From Venturia oleaginea (taxonomy: Eukaryota > Ascomycota > Dothideomycetes > Venturiales > Venturiaceae), in NCBI GenBank assembly GCA_013176395.1, contig JABMLP010000013.1, positions 1,240,001 to 1,304,000 of the forward strand: a DNA stretch of 64,000 nucleotides. The letters are read 5' to 3'. Of the stretch, positions 52,117 through 63,261 are shown in pieces; positions within the stretch are counted from its first letter, which is position 1; each line of letters starts with the position of its first letter. The notes under the pieces are model-generated. The model saw only the letters and a program-made list of their open reading frames with translations, was not told the DNA's origin and did no database searches. A program made the position numbers and the translations under genes.

Positions 52117-55100
52117 ATGAGCACCACCATTCAGAGGCTGTTTAGCACGCGCGAGAGGAAAGGGAAATCCAGCGCGACCGAGGGAAAGGTGAGTCGACTC
52201 CGTGCTCTGCGGGCATATACATGCTCTGTGCTAGGGCTCGAATTATCTCTTATTTTGTCGGGTTGTCTGTTGGTCTGATATAGAGGCTAACCATTGAATA
52301 GCAAGACCAACACCACCATTCCCGCAATCATGCATCCTTTCCCCGCATCTTACACTCCGAGGAGAGGAGCAAACGCAAGCCTGACATGAAGGAGGACAAG
52401 AAGGTCAAGGACCTGCTACAACGCCTCCAAACAAACAATCCAGCTTCCATTGCGACTCAGACACACGTAGAGGACATCCTCAGGCTGCCTTCCATCAATG
52501 GCGACCCCGATAAGGCCTTCAAGCTGTTCCTTTCCGTTCAAGACTCCGTGACTGGAGTATTGCACGACTACAATCCAGAGGCTAAGCTGGTCGGAGCCGT
52601 CAATCGGGAGAACGTGACTTGCTACTTGGATTCTTTGCTCTTCTCCATGTTTGCGCAGACCGATAGCTTTGAAGGCATTCTCACCGCTGACGACGATAAG
52701 TACGACAAATACCCCGAGAAAAAGGAGCTTGTTGTTCTTCTTCGTTTATGGGTGAACATGCTGCGGACAGGCAAGTTGATCACAACCGATATTGTAAGGA
52801 ATCGGACTCTGCATGTGGACCATGCGCTGACGAGGACAAAAAGACAGAGAAGCTACAGGAGGCGCTCAGAGGATGTGGCTGGCCAGAGGCCGCCATGTTG
52901 CGCCAGCAGGACGTCTCCGAGGCCTTTACCTTCATCACCGATGCCCTCGACCACCCCCTTCTCACACTGAAAATGGATGTCTACCACCCTGGCAAAGAGG
53001 ACAACGACGATCACAGGATAGTCAGAGAACGTTTGTTGGATGTGGCTATTCCCAAACCACCAGAGGACGCTAGTGTCATCAGACTGGAGGATTGCTTAGA
53101 ATCATACTTCAACAATAAGGTCGAAGTCAAACGGCATCTGCAACGCCGAAACACTATACAATCGTTCCAGTCTATGGACAAGGGCCAGGTTATCATAACG
53201 GAATCAACTGAGTCGCGTCCGGGCTCTCCTGCCAGCATGAGTGCGTACTTATTTTCCGCATGATGTATTTGTGAACAGTGCTAACAAGAGTTCGCCAGCA
53301 GATAGCATTTTTAGCCATCGGAGAATCGGGACCGATGAGCCTTCGAAATATCAAACCCGTGACGATATCTTGATACGTGGCCCACTGAGACGAGCGAGCA
53401 CCGTTAAGAAGGAGGTATTGATGTCTGCATGGCAGTTTTTCAGTCTGATCCGTAAGTCGTAATTGGTGCTACCAAGACAGCTTAGCTAAAAGTATGCAGC
53501 TTGGCCTACTCACGAGCATCCGATTGACGAACACCCAAAGAATGACAAGCAAGTTGCTGATCATTTCAAAGCCAAGCGGCCGGTCCTTGGTATATGCCTC
53601 AAAAGATACTCCATGACGAGCCAAGGAGTCGGTACTAGGTTGGACACTTATATTGACATCCCTTTGGAGATTGGTTTGCCTCACTTTATATCTGATGACT
53701 GTGGGCACGAAGATGAAAACTTCGAACCCAACTTCACCAACTTCAAGCTCAAGCTGCTGGCTGTAATTTGCCACCGTGGAAATTCCCTCGATCGTGGGCA
53801 CTACATTTCCCTGGTGCGCGGCGATGCCGATGTTCCCTTCAGTAGCATTGTACCAGTGCAAGTTACAAAATCTCAGGTCGCAGATTTTGCACAGCAAACG
53901 CAAGCCTCACAGCCATCAGCAACACCAACATCTGCCGAATCGATCCCGCTCATTAAGGACAGCTCTGGTCAGCCAATTCCGTCAATAACCACGAATACTC
54001 AAGATGATTCCCCGATCTTGAATCCACCTGGTCCCAACCAAATTCCACAAGAATCAAGTCACAGCACGAAGGAAGCTCCTTGGCTGCGCTTTGACGATCT
54101 AGCTAAGGATCGGATATCGCATGTCGACATCCATCAAGCTCTCAAGCACGAAGTGCCATATCTTCTCTTCTATCAGGTACAGCCGACTGAGGACGATTCC
54201 TTGTCAGAAACAGGTGGTGCCATGTCGGAGAGGGGTGAACCTCCGACGTACAATGAAGCTGTTGTGGAAGCGAGCACCGATAAGCTCAGCAGGATCACAA
54301 CTGAGTCAGCAGTAACCGATATATCCACAACAAACTCCGTCGTGGATACCGTACCTTCCCAAGACTCATTCTCACCGACGCCCGATGCCTCGATAGCTAC
54401 ATATGGGGTTAGCGCGGATGACCCGTGTTTACTCAGTATCGAAAACATTGGCCGGTTCAACCTTATTGGAAACCCCAATCATAGTGATTCGGAAATACTA
54501 ATATCCTCACCTATCACGGTTGAGCAACCCCGAGCCGATCCCCCTGTGAACACTTCTCGGCCGAAAAGCATAGATTTCTCTTCTCTAGCACTTGCTTCAG
54601 CAAACCATGTCGTTCGAAGCAGCGTCGACGGAAACAGTCTCCAGTCCACCGGAGGAAGTCTGACGTTTACCGAAGAATCTCACAAAGGTGGTTCTTCAGC
54701 ACCCATCACACCAGGCGATGAAACGGAAACGAAAAATGGCTTCCTTTCTGCATCTCGGAGGAACAGTATCAGCAAGGGATGGCTGAAGACGAAATCGCCG
54801 AACAATCAAAGTGGAGAAAACAGACTTAGTGCGACCTTGAGTCGTCTCCGAAGTAGCATGAGTAAGGATAAACTGGGCTCAACGCACGTATCCTTGCCGA
54901 TGGAGAATGGCGTTGCTGTTCTCCATGATGGGTCGCCGGAAGGAAGAGGGAGTACGAGTCTTCATCTGGAGAGTGCTGATGCTGGGGCGACGCATCGGAA
55001 AAGTGGAAGCTTTGGACGAAATAAGAGTTTGAGGCATCCTGGGAAAAGGAAGAGCAAGACGTTTGGAAAGTCGAATACCGAGAATGGCATGGAGGAGCCG

Positions 55101-55157
55101 AAAGGTAAGGAGAAAAGGCGTTCGCAGAGTCCTGATAGACAGTGTGCTGTCATGTGA
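52117..55157 (+). CDS. Ubiquitin-specific protease (peptidase C19)
   Basis: Exons are 52117-52188, 52302-52793, 52844-53240, 53302-53451 and 53500-55157, giving 922 residues. The Cys box is AVNRENVTCYLDSLLFSMFA with catalytic Cys about residue 131. A middle block LRQQDVSEAFTFI and LTLKMDVYHPGKEDNDDH follows. The His box is RGNSLDRGHYISLVR (about 470), and WLRFDDLAKDRI and EVPYLLFYQV close the domain. It removes ubiquitin from proteins; the substrate is unknown. The tail after about residue 630 is long, Ser/Thr-rich and basic (SRRNSISKGWLKTKSPNNQS, RKSKTFGKSNTENG) and ends CAVM. That last Cys-aliphatic-aliphatic-Met form resembles a CaaX prenylation box, which could tether the enzyme to membranes (inference). 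Introns are 113, 50, 61 and 48 bp. Confidence 0.88.
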
Positions 55158-56676
55158 GATTACGATGCTTGGTATTTGTAATTTTATTTTTTTCGCTTCC
55201 TGTTTATATTGTTCGAGATACTTCCTTGGACGGGTCTTCTGGCGCGGTTCGGATGCATAGGGCTTGTATATCTGTATGGCGTTTCCTGCTTGGATTGGGT
55301 TGTGTAGATACCCTATGGTGGGACTATAGAGTCCTACAGCGACGAAAGGGAAGAGTCGTGTTCTAGAATACGATTTTCTTCGCTACACAATCTTTCATGA
55401 TGAATTGAGGGTGAGAGATATACTGTTGGAGGCACGGTGGCACAATGTTTCTAGAAAGTCTTCCCTCGGTTTTCCATAGCGAATCACCATTTGGAAGTGA
55501 TGGGTAACTTACATATACAGGTGTACCTTAGTTGGGTTGCTGACAAACTAGCTAGCTGTCTGAAAATGTTTCTAGGTCGAACAGGGTAGTAGACCCATGG
55601 AATTGGATTCGTGTATTCATGTTCCTCGGGCAAGTGTATTGTTTCTGAACCCGGTTAGGAACAACAACAGCAAGCTGGGTCGGGTGGGTGTATATACGTT
55701 ATGTATAAATCCGCCATCGCAGGTGCGTTTTCGTCGTGGAAATAAAGTTGGTAGCGTTCATGCAAGGGGTCAAAGGTGTGTTTTATATTGTCCGTGGAGA
55801 TGGACTCAACATATTGGCTATGGCTTTATGGTTGGTTTGGCGATGGAAGGCTCTTCTATGAATACCTTAATATCATGCATGGTTTGTAATGCTTGGCTCG
55901 TGGTTGATATTGGTAAGTTACAGTTCTGGCATTCTGGGTTCAAGAACCTAATCAGAGGTTTATCGATGGCGATTACGGGTTTAGAGAAACGTTCTTACAT
56001 GGTTCGATATTGGGGTTCGAGGGCAGTGGAGGGGATTTAATGGCCTCGCTGTGGCTTCGATGATTGTGTTTCTTGCAGTTCAACCTGCGCCTTGATAAAC
56101 AGATGGCTGGAGGCGGGATTGTAGTCAGGTCAAGTCAAGATGAGGAAATATCGGGAATATATTGGTTGAATTGGTGCGATTCCAATTCATGTATCCAGTA
56201 CAGCGAGCAAAATGGTATATCGAATCAAACGTCCACCCATAATCCTCTCCTATCCCACATTTGAAGATGGGTACTATATTTAGCAGTCCACTGCAACCTT
56301 AGCAGGTGGCTGACAAAAGAAATCATTCGTTCGCATACTCGCTTGCTGCGGTCAGGATACCCCGCAACTCAATCGTAATTGTGACGTGTACTCCGTATAT
56401 TCTCCCGTCCGTGCCGTCACAAAATCCCATGTCCTTATCTTGTATGCGCCGCTCCGGCTTTGAAGGGAGGCCAATCCCAAACGCCGACTTCCAAAAAAAG
56501 CAAAAAGGAAGAAGAAAAAGGTCGGTAAAGGGGTAAATTTCCCAATTGAAATCGTCAGCGTGCCCGTCGAGAGCGCCTCCTGATTCAGGTGTATCGACTT
56601 GTAAGGCTGGGTGGAGTCGTCCAGCACGACTGCACGATCTGATGTTGCTTGCCTCCTTGCATGCATCAATGTTGTC
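55158..56676. other. Convergent intergenic region, 1.5 kb
   Basis: Between the 3' ends of the ubiquitin protease and AhpC/TSA-2 genes. A 147-codon open frame at 55597-56040 (plus) has no recognisable protein character and I leave it out. T-rich runs fit 3' untranslated sequence. Confidence 0.4.
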
Positions 56677-57865
56677 TCACACAGCGTGGTAGAACTGCTC
56701 TTCCTCAACACCCAACAACCTCTTTATCGTCTCAATTTCACTGTGACCTCTGAAGTTCTTCATGCGATGGCACCAAACTGGTTTCTCATCTTTGAACATG
56801 AATTCGCCGCCGACCCATAAAACATTTCCCCCTTTCCCTCGGAGACCGTATTGTTCGTCACGGACTTGTTTGTACTGGCCTTTTATCCACTGATATTCGT
56901 TTATGCCTTGCATGTAATCCGCGCGCGACCCGATGCGGAGAGTCCAGCTCATGCCTAGTGCTTTGTACAGCTTCTTGGTGGGATCGGCGTAGATTGGGAA
57001 TGAGGTGCCTGTTGCCTTGCGATATGAGTTGATAAGTTTCGGTGAACCTAGGCCAATGATGGTGATTGAAGTTGGGATGGGTAGTGTGAAATAGGTTTGT
57101 AGAGTGATGCACTTGCAAAGAGCTTTGATGTATGCTTGACATGCCTGCCCAGAGTTAGCATGGGGTGGCTATGTCGTATGACACGTTGAGGGGAGTGAGT
57201 TGTCTTACGCCGCAGAAGAAATGTCTCACAAACAGCACCATTTGCTGCTCGCCAATTGCCAAGTGGCCAGAGTATATGCTCTTGAACGGTCGCGAGTTGC
57301 CTTCGGAATCAAATATCGGTATATCCCCAGCTGACTCAAAGGCCCTTGGGTCCGGAAGACTGTCGGAGACGTGTATTTGATCTTGAAATTGCTCAAACAT
57401 ATGTTCAGAATCGAGGTCGTCCAGCTGACATGACCCGTCATCGCATGAGCTTACGGTACCAGCAGCAGTCGTGTTACTCGAAGCGTACGAAGATTGACTG
57501 AGGTGCGAAGATGTCGGGCTATGTCGTGAGTCTTTGGTAGAAGATGTTGCCGGTCTTGGATGTAAGGGCTGCAACGACAAGCTTCGCCTGCTTTCGGCCA
57601 TCCTATATGTCCTTGGTGGCATTGATATGACTGGAGTGTGCTGGTGGTGTTCTTCTATCGAATAGCTTGAGGAGTGACTCCAGCGCGAGGATGTTGGGCT
57701 GTGAAATGAGCGTGGTGATGATGAAGTCTCAGATGGTGTTGGGAATGGAGGCAATGGAGGCAATGGAGCCTCTCGTCTCGGGGAATGTGCATACGCATCT
57801 CTGTTGCTTTCCACCGGCCATGATATTTCAAAGGTAGGTTTAGGCTTCTTCCCAAATCCGAACAT
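56677..57865 (-). CDS. AhpC/TSA-2 (peroxiredoxin-like, thioredoxin-fold) protein
   Basis: Exon 1 is 57865-57209 and exon 2 is 57144-56677, giving 374 residues; the 64-bp intron has a GCTAAC branch site. Residues 1-175 are Ser/Pro-rich and disordered (APLPPLPPFPTPSETSSSPR), beginning MFGFGKKPKPTFEISWP. The thioredoxin-like domain starts at about 185 with FESAGDIPIFDSEGN, followed by QQMVLFVRHFFCGACQAYIK. Its Cys218-Gly-Ala-Cys221 pair is the candidate redox site, and the intron cuts it. Then come ITIIGLGSPKLINSYRKATG, FPIYADPTKKLYKALGMSW and GGEFMFKDEKPVWCHRM. The AhpC-TSA_2 family contains thiol reductase or peroxiredoxin-like proteins; the specific substrate is unknown. Confidence 0.85.
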
Positions 57866-59131
57866 GGTTGCACTGCTTTCGGTTCGTCGCTGAGTTCTGG
57901 TGTTGTAAGATTGTGGAGAAGTCAAATGGGGTATGGCAATGTAGTGTAAGCAAAAAATGCAAACGGCTGGTGGTGAGAAGAGGAGCAAATGATTGCGAGG
58001 ATTAAGAAAGAAGTGGGGCAGTGTCGAAATAGCAGAGGTGATAGGGATGGGTATGGGTATGTTTTGAAGCTGAAGATGACGACAAACCGAATTGCTTGGT
58101 GGCCGGTTTGTCGATTGACGGCCCAATTATTTGGCAAGGCTAATATTGAAAAGGCATTTTTCGACAGCTGGCTGAAGGGTAGCTCCTAGCGAGAGAGAGG
58201 CCATGCGCGGCTGGAGCAGTACAATTGTTTTTTCCACGTTTGAGCATGCAGATACTCATGTTAGCACATGCAGAGAGCAGCCTCATACTCCCGTCGGCTC
58301 AGCCCGGACATGTCGGTTTGCAACTGTCTGCATCCCAGCATACAGAGTTCCACAGTCGCTGTCCCATTGGCGAGGCTTGTCTGTGGCGAAATGTGGGCTA
58401 GACTGAGCTGGAGCTTGGTTGGATTCGCCGCCGTCTGCGTTACCTACTCGTACTCGCAGTTGCCGTGTCAGTGTCGTGTTCGCAGGACGTTACCCCTGAT
58501 GAAACGGGATGCTTTGGTGTCAACTGAAGGAGGCGGAATCGATGGTTGGTTGGTTGGTTGGTGGGCAGACGTGGACGTCGAATTCAACCCCCCTTTTTTT
58601 ATCCCTCGGCTTCTACGTTTCAGTCCATTCCCGTCTCCATGCACCATCTTCCTCCATCAATCGCAATGCCCATCTCCTCCACACTATCCGCATTGAACTC
58701 AATTCACAAACATATTCAAACAGACCTCCCCATTAACACCGCCATTGCCCATGACACACGTTTCCGTTCGGGACTACCCACATAGCTTGAGCATGACACG
58801 TTCCCGTTCGGGACTACCCACATAGCTTGAGCACGACACATCTCACTTCCAGAGATGGTAGCGAGATACCTACCACAAATTCGATAGTCTCCTTGGGCCT
58901 GCTAGTATATCATGACTCTGGTAGTCTTCACTCTGTTGGACCCTGGTTATTGAAATCGACCTATTGTGTCAGCTGGATGCCTTCTGCAAATCGCTGTCCA
59001 GATCTCGGTGACAACTTTGCGTACATGAAATAAATTTCACTTCATTGGGCAGTTCGAATGGAAGCATATAAATGCTTTGGCAAAGAATGGATGGAAATCA
59101 TAGGATACAATGTCTTATATACTCGAATCCG
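57866..59131. other. Intergenic region, 1.27 kb, with a 40-bp tandem duplication
   Basis: Promoter side of the AhpC/TSA-2 gene and 3' flank of the acyltransferase gene. Contains the direct repeat at 58751-58830. Overlapping frames near 57922-58137 are not convincing. Confidence 0.4.
58751..58830 (+). repeat. Tandem duplication, two copies of 40 bp
   Basis: 58751-58790 and 58791-58830 share TCGGGACTACCCACATAGCT and most other positions, differing mainly in the first dozen bases. A third, partial start (GCACGACAC) follows at 58831. Confidence 0.75.
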
Positions 59132-60778
59132 TCAAGTAACGATACCGCTTTCCCACCAATCTTTACCCGCGTGAAATCTGGGCCAACGACCATCCCAACA
59201 ATACCACGAACTATCTTTGGTGCCGAGTCCCAGGCCTCTCAGTACACTGAATGGGATCGGCTCGTAGAGAAATTGTCCGCCTGCTGCCGCGTCTTCGATA
59301 AACAAGGGGGCCGTGTAGTAGAACCAGATGTGTACAAAGACAAAATTGAGAGCCTGGCGGACTGGTATTGGTACACGCTGAGTAGTAATACATGCTGCCT
59401 TGAAGACTCTGGATGCAACCATCTGCGCAACGATGCCAAATGGCTGCAGGAAGAAGAAGAGAAATGGTCCTCGTATCGGTCTCGTGTTGCCGATGGAGGT
59501 GTAACTCGCATTCGCGTGTAGGAAACCTGAAATCGAGAACGCGATGAACATCCGAAGCGTTTTTCCCGATAGTGATCTCGGGTCAAGGCTGATTAGCTTG
59601 ACGAGCTTCTTGCCTGGTGATTCGAAAGCAAACCGGAAAGATTGATGCCACCAGTTTCCCCACCAGCCGGAAAGTCCACGGTCAAACACTGTCGAGTAAC
59701 TGCCCCATTCGTCCGGGTACATCCAGCTCTGACCGCGGACTCCAATACGCTTGCTGCCTAGGATGCCAACGAAGAAGAGAGCTGCTGTCTGGAATATCGT
59801 TTGCAGCGCCCAATAGATAGCCAGCTGCGCGATGATTAGACGCTGACTTTTCATGAATGTCCTTGATGTACCGAGCTGTCTAGGAAGGTACGATGGTCCA
59901 GGGAGATTGAAGTCGCCAGTCCAGAAGAAGGGGTCATGTACCATCAAAGTCTTGACCAGATCCAATGTGAAGTATCCCACGACAAATGTCCGAAAACTGC
60001 GTCGGAGTAACAATTCACGACTTGGAAATGCGTGATGGGGTTTCATACTTTTGCTATGATGGATCCTTCTGTTTCTTGAATCATCGTGTCTTGAGAGCTT
60101 TTCAACAACCTCTTTTGGTGGACTTGGCAGATTCGGTATCCTCCAATTCCAGGCCATTCCTCTGAAGTTTGCCATGAGGTCCAGCACCCAGTCAAGGCGC
60201 TCGAGAAACGGATGTTCAGGATAATGCTGCCAGATCAACTCGGATCCCCTAGCAGGTTCAATATTGACATCTCCAGTGTTTGGTGGTTTCGCACTGCTTT
60301 GATTGGTCGATCGATTTCTCATTGTAGAATCCTGCTCAGAACCCTGGCCGTGATCCGGACCATCAGATCTCTCTCGTCTCGTTTCATCATGTCGAACCCG
60401 ACCCGTGCTCCCAGAAGCTCTTTCGATCCGCGCAAAATCCAACTGTCCATCATGGACGATGAGCATGATGGTTGTCCAAATGATAGACCATGCCATCGCG
60501 AAACCAACTCCATAAGCACCTACGGCACCACGTCCTCGTGCGTTGACTATGATGTAAGCCGCGAACGCGGTGTTGATTGCCCACACGGCATATCTTGCTT
60601 TCCGGAGAGCTGCAGATTTGCTATGAGGCACAAGAAGATATGCTATGACCAGAAATGTCCCGAACGAGCCCCAGGGATACACGATTGGCAGATAATAGCG
60701 TTGATTCGTGTGATGATCATATCTCGCATCCAGCTGTTCAATCCTCTCCCGGTGTGATGGAGGGGCTGCAGAAAACAT
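59132..60778 (-). CDS. Wax-synthase-type membrane-bound O-acyltransferase
   Basis: Intronless. 548 residues from the ATG at 60778 (MFSAAPPSHRERIEQL); an in-frame ATG at 60886 would add 36 residues of unconvincing sequence. Several hydrophobic helices are visible (FGTFLVIAYLLVPHS, VGFAMAWSIIWTTIMLIV, LIIAQLAIYWALQTIF, LNFVFVHIWFYYTAPLF). The family signature is GNWWHQSFRFAF, followed about 50 residues later by a conserved helix His (FSISGFLHANASY). These mark the MBOAT/wax-synthase-like domain found in fungal acyltransferases that transfer acetyl or fatty acyl groups to lipids or secondary metabolites. The region 115-180 is charged and disordered (GRVRHDETRRERSDGPDHGQ). The substrate is unknown; no biosynthetic cluster partner is next to it. 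Confidence 0.82.
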   Translation of the reverse strand: MFSAAPPSHRERIEQLDARYDHHTNQRYYLPIVYPWGSFGTFLVIAYLLVPHSKSAALRKARYAVWAINTAFAAYIIVNARGRGAVGAYGVGFAMAWSIIWTTIMLIVHDGQLDFARIERASGSTGRVRHDETRRERSDGPDHGQGSEQDSTMRNRSTNQSSAKPPNTGDVNIEPARGSELIWQHYPEHPFLERLDWVLDLMANFRGMAWNWRIPNLPSPPKEVVEKLSRHDDSRNRRIHHSKSMKPHHAFPSRELLLRRSFRTFVVGYFTLDLVKTLMVHDPFFWTGDFNLPGPSYLPRQLGTSRTFMKSQRLIIAQLAIYWALQTIFQTAALFFVGILGSKRIGVRGQSWMYPDEWGSYSTVFDRGLSGWWGNWWHQSFRFAFESPGKKLVKLISLDPRSLSGKTLRMFIAFSISGFLHANASYTSIGNTRPIRGPFLFFFLQPFGIVAQMVASRVFKAACITTQRVPIPVRQALNFVFVHIWFYYTAPLFIEDAAAGGQFLYEPIPFSVLRGLGLGTKDSSWYCWDGRWPRFHAGKDWWESGIVT

Positions 60779-61648
60779 TACGGATGAGGGTGGATGTGGA
60801 AGTGAGAAATCGCCATTGTCCAGGTCTGTACCAGATGAAGTACAACTGATTGTACAATCATGACGTGACGTCGGGTGGCTTTGCATGCGACACGGAAATT
60901 GACTACCTAATTTTGCTTCTTCTCAACAACAACTTCAACTCCAATTCGGTTTCGGTTTCCTTGCGCGAAAAGCGGCCCATATCGCCAAACGCATTGGATC
61001 CAGAGAATTTGAGTATAATCAATCCGTTGATGCATGTCATCAACAATAGCGCTTGGTACTGTTCTAGCGTTATCAACGACCACGGCTGCAAGGCGAGACC
61101 GACTTCTTCGATTTTCATGGTCTCATCTGGTGTGTGTTATTGTACCGTGCCAAGGTGCTGGATGATGATGGTTACGGCTCCTGATCGACTGTCACTTCTT
61201 ATCCTTCAACGGAAATAGTAGTATTTGCATGCGATGGAATTACGAGAGCAGAGATTTAATTCTGTATCACGTTGTTTTGGTAGAGCCAATGTGCTTTGAT
61301 TCTCGTCTACATATTGTGTACTTAGATCATAGTTGACAACAGCTTTTGAAAGTTTGTTCATGCCCATCTGACCTTGTCCTTAGTATGTATGGACCTCTTA
61401 TTTCCTCTACTTACCATGCACCTTCCGCTCTCATCGCTAACTTGCTCCGACTGCTCGTCCTGGGTGTCCATGACCCCGCTGGACCAGAGTTGGGCCAAAA
61501 TAAAAAGAAAGAAGAGACAAGTAGAAACGAAGTTAACATCTTTCCCATATCTATGAGAATTGGCCCCGCACTTAAAAGGATTAAGTATATTCCATCTTCG
61601 TCTGATCAATTTCTTGCCACTGCGATTACCCAGGTAGCAGCATTCTAC
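60779..61648. other. Intergenic region, 870 bp
   Basis: Promoter of the acyltransferase gene and 3' flank of the GH43 gene. No gene recognised. Confidence 0.4.
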
Positions 61649-62791
61649 CTACACAGTCGGCCACCCATCAGTTCCAAAATCAAGCTTATTCCAACCAAAC
61701 TTCTTCTGCCCATCAGCATATCCAATTCTCGTATCAACTGGGTTCAAGTTAGCACGAATGAACCCAACATTACCAGTCGAGATAGGATGTAAGGAAGACT
61801 CACCATAATGATAATAGATCACAATACCTTCTATGTCGTCCTCCATAACTCCCTGTCCACCAGGCGCATAAACCCATCCATGAGAAGGCAGAAGCGTAGT
61901 CCCACCACCATTCTTACAATCCTTCCCGCTTTTATCCAAAAACCCAGAGTTTGCCTTACTACTTCTGCAAACCTTGATCTGATACTCCTTGCCTTTCGCA
62001 GGCTTACTCTTGTCCAAATTGCAACACTGTCCCTCCGACCAAAACAGGTACCAGTAATCGCCTTGCTTGAAGACGAATGCACCTTCTATAGCTTTAGTGC
62101 CCACAGATGTATAAGCGATTTGTTTCGGGGAGCTGGACGAGGCTTTGATGGTTCCTGAGTCGATGGTGAGGGAGGAGATGAAGAGGTCGGACCAGAAGGA
62201 GCCGAAGGCCATCCAATAATTGTCTCCGTCAACGATCAAGTTCCCATCGATGGCGTTGTAATTTTTTCCGGCTGAGGACGCGATGCCGGTTGCGCCGCGG
62301 TCGGTCCAAGATGTCATGTCTTTGGAGGTTGCGTAGCCTATTGCGCTGTCTTGGGTGCCGAAGGAGGACACGGAGTATAGGAGGTAGTAAAGGTCTCCCA
62401 CCATTGTAACGTCTGGGGCCTAGTGATGTCGAGTCAGTCTATGTTTTCCAGCTTCGAGGTCCTGTCAACCACAACATTCATTTTCTCTATGCGAAAGAAG
62501 ATTGAGACCGCATACCCATAAGTCATCCTTCCCCTTCTTGTTGATTTTACTCCCCGCTGGGATCGCAGCACTCTTCTGAGCCCATGGCCCACTCAAACTG
62601 GGGGCTGTTGCCACAGCTATTTTGTGTCCCGTCGAGAACCTAAAATACATGCCATCGGCCTTCCTTTTAATCACAGATGGATCATGTGAGTTCCCGCAGA
62701 CACCAGAGCAAGCCAATGGATCCGCATAGGCATCGATCACATCCGAAAAGGCTAAAAAGGAAAGCAACAACACGTGCAAGAAAGATAGCAT
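61649..62791 (-). CDS. Secreted GH43 endo-1,5-alpha-L-arabinanase
   Basis: Exon 1 is 62791-62516 and exon 2 is 62419-61649, giving 348 residues; the 96-bp intron lies between DDLW and APDV. The signal peptide is MLSFLHVLLLSFLAFSDVIDA. The catalytic set of family 43 is present: general base Asp37 (NSHDPSVIK), the transition-state/pKa-tuning Asp150 (NAIDGNLIV) and general acid Glu204 (KAIEGAFVF), in a five-bladed propeller-type sequence. The C-terminal part (NVGFIRANLNPVDTRIGY, FGWNKLDF) is typical for arabinan endo-hydrolases. The enzyme cuts the arabinan side chains of pectin outside the cell. An in-frame ATG upstream of 62791 would add 18 residues before the signal peptide; I prefer 62791. 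Confidence 0.9.
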
Positions 62792-63261
62792 CGTGAATGG
62801 TGCGAAGACCGCGATAAAGACTGGCAGTTGATCGAGGGTAAGCAAGGAAGCTGTGAAGATCGAATTGATTAATACGGCTGTTGGCGGAAGGGGACGTTAT
62901 AAGGGAGACTTCATGACATATTGCTTCCGCGGCACACCATTCCCCAATTTTGGGCGAGATGCGGGGCGGGAAAATTGAAATTGATGGAGGCAAGGCCCTG
63001 TCGATTATCTACAATAAGTTACTACTATAGTATTACGTGTGAGGGTTCATGTCACACGGGGACACGGCAGAGAGACGGGAACCAGGTAACGGCAGTTTGC
63101 CATGTTTCAAGGGCAGTGAAACTACTGGTCGACGCGGAGCCACCCCAGAAATGGCAGCCGACAGTCCTTTTCAGCCTCTCACATGTCGGTAACGATTTCC
63201 ATGGAAATGCTTGGTCGTACTCGTACACTAGTCGCCCTGCACATAGTGTGGGTTTCTGGGT
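62792..63261. other. Intergenic region, 470 bp
   Basis: Promoter of the GH43 gene and 3' flank of the metal transporter gene. Nothing coding seen. Confidence 0.4.

Noticed and set aside
55597..56040. 147-codon plus frame downstream of the ubiquitin protease
   Set aside because: Rich in Trp, Cys and Gly without pattern; lies in a T-rich 3' flank.
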